A stretch of 64,000 bases of DNA from Strix aluco (Eukaryota > Chordata > Aves > Strigiformes > Strigidae): contig NC_133935.1 in assembly GCF_031877795.1 (NCBI RefSeq), positions 85,008,748-85,072,747 of the forward strand, given 5' to 3'. The notes beneath the pieces are model-generated. The model had not been told where the DNA came from, made no database searches, and saw only the letters and a list, made by a program, of their open reading frames with translations. Shown here in pieces: positions 61,801-64,000 of this stretch. Numbering within the stretch: the first letter of the stretch is position 1; each line of letters starts with the position of its first letter. The translations under genes were made by a program, and so were the position numbers.

Positions 61801-63718
61801 AAATAAAATAAGCAAATATAATCTTACTGCCTGGCTGGCAGATGTTTTTACTACCTATTTTAATAGGACATGGAATCTGCATGCAACTTCTCTAATACGA
61901 TTAGACAGATTTCTTATTCCAGGGAAAGGGCATTAAGGTAATTAAAAATAAATGCTATTGTCTTTTGTCCAGAGACAAAGGAGTAACACACAATTAACTA
62001 AACAGAATGCAGAATATTAAAAAAGAAAGTGCAGCTATGCCTCTCAAAGGCTGCGCTAGCTACATCTTTAAAACTGAAACACATTCATGTATCAGTTTGG
62101 AGTATTTAAAGGCAGGAAGGATGGCTTACCACTGAGCATTGAAAGGTACTTCTGTGGTTGTGTTACACTGATTACAAATGCTCTAAAATACCTTCAAGGT
62201 CAAAGCCTGATACTGATGCACGAAATACCCAAATACTGCTGCTACTATTGAAATAAAGTAAATGTAGAAAATCTTGACACACATCTTTCAGCCAAAGAGG
62301 TTGTGAACATGATAAATCCTATAATTTTTGCACTATTAGGTGATTTTAGCTAGAGTATTAAAACTTAATTAAAACATTGTGCTTGTTTCTACAGTATTCT
62401 TCACAAACCCTGTAAGAATATCCCTGAAACTGCTTAGAGGGATAAAACTAAACAAACCCATTTTTCTAGTCTTTATCTAATTGTCAATATGTGATGAGTT
62501 TAAACAAAAGCCTTACTTTTCTCTTTCTTCAATCTCCTTTTGCCTCTCCAGCTCACGCTGCCTCTGTCGTTCCTCTCTTTGACGTTTTACCACTTTTTCA
62601 TAGTCATTTGGGAACATGGGATCATACTCGTCCGCCAAAGGAATCAACACATCTCCCGCAGAAAAACCACTAGGTACAGGATCCTTACAAAGGAAAAAAG
62701 AATTTTTTCAGCTGAGATCTGAAAGTTTCCAGTTGAACACTAAGAGTTTAACAGTTCCTTTTCACTCCAAACACCACAAAACTCAACTCCTGTGTTCTCT
62801 GACAGAAGATAATAATCCTAATTCCACTGGTACTGAAGAAATCTTTGCTTTACTCAAAATTCACATTTCACCCAGTCTCTCCCTATCTCAAATTTTTCCA
62901 TGAAGAAAGAATCACCCTCATCCACTCCTCTGCCAAATACAAAGCAGTTGCAAATCAGCATGGACAAGAATTTTTCAAACCCCATTAATTCGTTATTAGA
63001 AGTATTTATGGCATCTTGCTGTTTCAACCATCTGCAAGAGGTTCTCCCACACAATCTCATCAGTCTTTTACCTCATCTGCTATTAATATAATTCTGACAG
63101 AGGTGCACATGCTGTTCTTTCATCTGAAAGAACTATTTCAGAACCATCACCTTTGAAGAAGTTTCAGGGAGAAAGGTTTTTTTGATTCCTTATGATGAGA
63201 AATCCATTTTAAAAGGTTAGGAGGCTTTTCTTTTTATTTTTGGTTGTTACACAGGTCCAGCTCCAACACTGGTGCAATCACAGTTACATTCATTATTTAC
63301 CTGACCGAATTGCTGTCTTACAAAGTACTTTGAAGATGTTCAGGAGAAATACACTAGGAACCCTTTTATTTTAATTGCATGTTAACCTTCGTGATTCCAT
63401 GTGGTATCACACGGAAGTCTGTATACAGTTGAAATGTTAATCAGAAAACCTCCAAGCAGAGAAAATCAATTTCAGAAAATTATCACTTCTTTGACCACTA
63501 GGAAAGTCAATGAAGAAAAAAAAAAAGGCAGACTGCAGTCAGGGAATTCCAATTCCAAAACATCTGTTAACAGCTGGACTTTATAGCTGCCTTGGTCTTA
63601 CCTTTAACCCAGCTGCTACATGAGGTGGTGTGTCCACAATCTGTCTCTCATCAGAAGAGCTACCTCGTTTCAGGTCAATCACTGGAGCAAGGACTGTTGT
63701 TTGTTTTGTTCTCTGACT
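52730..63718 (-). CDS. RBM17: RBM17 (SPF45) splicing factor, exons for residues 42-401 (5' end missing)
   Basis: Nuclear spliceosome-associated factor (SPF45) that acts at 3' splice-site choice and binds SF1, U2AF65 and SF3b155 through its UHM. Ten exons with GT-AG borders and consistent phases encode 360 residues plus stop. With the usual 41-residue start off the right edge, the total is 401, the human length. Seen in order: Thr71 in VDTPPH; a charged Arg/Glu helix (about 110-140); an acidic DSDEDEDYERERRKR stretch; Ser222 in RPRSPT; a G-patch (about 235-284, GTVAHKIMQKYGFREGQGLG); and a C-terminal UHM/RRM-like domain with Asp319 and Glu325 in VDEDLEVE and the ligand-binding Arg375-Tyr-Phe377. 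Both numbered phosphosites and UHM residues fall on their human numbers. Confidence 0.96.
52977..53049 (-). CDS. RBM17: RBM17 exon, residues 344-367
   Basis: 73 bp. Reads IPGAPDDEAVRIFLEFERVE SAIK. Acceptor TTTCAG, donor GTGGGA. Confidence 0.95.
53370..53468 (-). CDS. RBM17: RBM17 exon, residues 311-343 (UHM helix A)
   Basis: 99 bp, phase 0. Reads NMVGAGEVDEDLEVETKEEC then EKYGKVGKCVIFE. The acidic helix with Asp319 and Glu325 binds the basic ULM peptides of SF1, U2AF65 and SF3b155. Confidence 0.96.
53841..53914 (-). CDS. RBM17: RBM17 exon, residues 286-310
   Basis: 74 bp. Reads ETGKKADSNPLTEILKCPTK then VVLLR, the first strand of the UHM domain. Acceptor TAGCAG, donor GTAAGT. Confidence 0.95.
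54632..54783 (-). CDS. RBM17: RBM17 exon, G-patch, residues 235-285
   Basis: 152 bp. Reads GTVAHKIMQKYGFREGQGLG, KHEQGLSTALSVEKTSKRGG, KIIVGDSAEK. The glycine-rich G-patch is a helicase- and RNA-contacting motif. Acceptor TTTGCAG, donor GTAATT. Confidence 0.96.
55075..55170 (-). mobile_element. CR1 LINE 3' end fragment in an RBM17 intron (minus)
   Basis: Plus-strand text ggctggaaatgacctttaaa, then gtcagctagtccaacccctc, then atgggcagggacatctttca is the reverse complement of a CR1 3' region. About 95 bp remains. The last CR1 terminal bases are degraded. Confidence 0.8.
56757..56898 (-). CDS. RBM17: RBM17 exon, residues 188-234
   Basis: 142 bp. Begins PVASFPFEEESRPRAPSSKA, then AIPPPVYDEPERPRSPTGPS and NSFLANM. 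Ser222 in RPRSPT is a phosphosite in mammals. The first four residues differ from the human LPRD as I remember it, while the rest is highly similar. A CR1 copy begins about 220 bp upstream on the transcript. Acceptor TTCTTCAG, donor GTAAAT. Confidence 0.94.
57115..57795 (-). mobile_element. CR1 LINE copy in an RBM17 intron (minus)
   Basis: About 680 bp of CR1 3' sequence, from the terminal atcatagaatagtttgggttgg word at about 57114 to tccagcttttcatccaccaa at about 57773. It has the usual agagcctcattcagcctgtc, aatctacct..agtttaaaacc and gatgcagcccagcac landmarks. Orientation is the same as RBM17. 5'-truncated, with no intact open frame. Confidence 0.9.
57796..59440. other. RBM17: RBM17 intron 5' of the residue 188-234 exon, remaining part
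   Basis: AT-rich unique sequence with no exon recognised. A short tatata/ctctct stretch at about 58170-58200 and an A12-type run near 58869. Confidence 0.5.
59441..59497 (-). CDS. RBM17: RBM17 exon, residues 169-187
   Basis: 57 bp small exon. Junction Ser169, then MGGAAIAPPTSLVEKDKE. Acceptor CTCACAG, donor GTAAGT. Confidence 0.94.
60474..60571 (-). CDS. RBM17: RBM17 exon, residues 136-168
   Basis: 98 bp. Reads K then RRKDRHEASGFSRRPDPDSD and EDEDYERERRKR, a basic-acidic-basic linker. Acceptor CTCCTAG, donor GTAAGG. Confidence 0.95.
60572..62516. other. RBM17: RBM17 intron between residues 135 and 136
   Basis: 1.9 kb AT-rich intron with no recognised repeat or RNA gene. A 98-codon minus-strand open frame at 61501-61797 has no family resemblance and is not called. 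Confidence 0.55.
62517..62683 (-). CDS. RBM17: RBM17 exon, residues 81-135
   Basis: 167 bp, ends with two bases of codon 136. Reads DPVPSGFSAGDVLIPLADEY, DPMFPNDYEKVVKRQREERQ, RQRELERQKEIEERE. The second half is a highly charged, probably helical segment. Acceptor GTAAG|G is pyrimidine-poor just at the end but follows a T-rich run. Donor GTAAGG. Confidence 0.95.
62684..63601. other. RBM17: RBM17 intron between residues 80 and 81
   Basis: 0.9 kb AT-rich intron, nothing further recognised. Confidence 0.55.
63602..63718 (-). CDS. RBM17: RBM17 exon, residues 42-80
   Basis: 117 bp, phase 0 at both ends. Reads SQRTKQTTVLAPVIDLKRGS then SSDERQIVDTPPHVAAGLK. Thr71 is a MAP-kinase target in the mammalian protein. 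First RBM17 exon in the window; the start codon exon(s) lie right of 64000. Confidence 0.95.
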
Positions 63719-64000
63719 CTGAAAAATCACCAAAACACAAGAGATGTTTGAAAAACGGTAGCAAAACAATTTTCTATAGAGCAGCTTGCTTTATATACTT
63801 GCAGCTGGCATCTCTGTTTTTTTTTTAAAAGGATGAAAAACACTGTTTCAGATTCTTCACTGTGCAAAGCTCAATATACCATTTCTTTTCAGTTTATCAA
63901 CATGCAGTAATTCTCAACATTTCTAATGAACCTTGACTTGGATAACTAAGTTTATGCCACTTTAGTGGTGGCAAAGGCCACTCAGTTCTCAGACAGATGC
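63719..64000. other. RBM17: RBM17 intron at the right window edge
   Basis: Intronic sequence 5' of the residue 42-80 exon. The exons for residues 1-41 and the RBM17 promoter are outside the window. Confidence 0.6.

Overview
The window looks like avian (bird) nuclear DNA. Vertebrate-type genes are split into short exons separated by compact introns. There are several CR1-type LINE fragments with the typical sauropsid 3' end, and GC-rich CpG-island-like first exons. I cannot name the species. Gene order and orientation match the vertebrate RBM17-PFKFB3 neighbourhood (human 10p15): both genes are on the minus strand here, so RBM17 lies upstream of PFKFB3 and transcription runs from high to low coordinates.

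PFKFB3 (minus, about 38.0 kb down to the left edge). I reconstructed 14 consecutive coding exons with matching splice phases. They give 505 codons up to the common C-terminal end (LPGQ), plus a 23-bp alternative C-terminal exon at 896-918. There are two alternative first coding exons: 1a (16566-16644, starts MPMELTQSR) inside a CpG-rich block, and 1b (38029-38044, starts MPFRK) 21 kb upstream. Both end in phase 1 and join the same exon 2. The final tail exon(s) and the 3' UTR lie beyond the left edge. The enzyme makes and breaks fructose-2,6-bisphosphate, the activator of glycolytic phosphofructokinase.

Promoter region 16.6-18.8 kb: a GC-rich, CpG-dense region interrupted by an A-rich block and followed by a T-rich block with an imperfect tandem repeat of about 90 bp. 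Two hypoxia-response-element cores lie about 1.34 kb upstream of the 1a start codon. The 19-38 kb region is the long intron between 1b and 1a, with no convincing coding sequence and two candidate enhancer motif clusters.

38.1-50.5 kb is intergenic: a 3'-terminal CR1 copy (minus), a decayed CR1 reverse-transcriptase fragment (plus) and a possible MIR-like SINE relic. RBM17 (minus, 52.7-63.7 kb) follows with its last ten coding exons, residues 42 to 401 plus stop. Its first 41 codons are beyond the right edge. RBM17/SPF45 is a splicing factor with a G-patch and a UHM domain. CR1 copies sit in its introns, one about 220 bp from an exon.

There is no CRISPR, operon, IS element, rRNA or tRNA, as expected for this kind of DNA. 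I found no wholly new system. The most interesting points are the conserved alternative start architecture, the HRE pair, an arginine in the bisphosphatase site where human PFKFB3 is remembered to carry serine, and the repeat architecture of the promoter.
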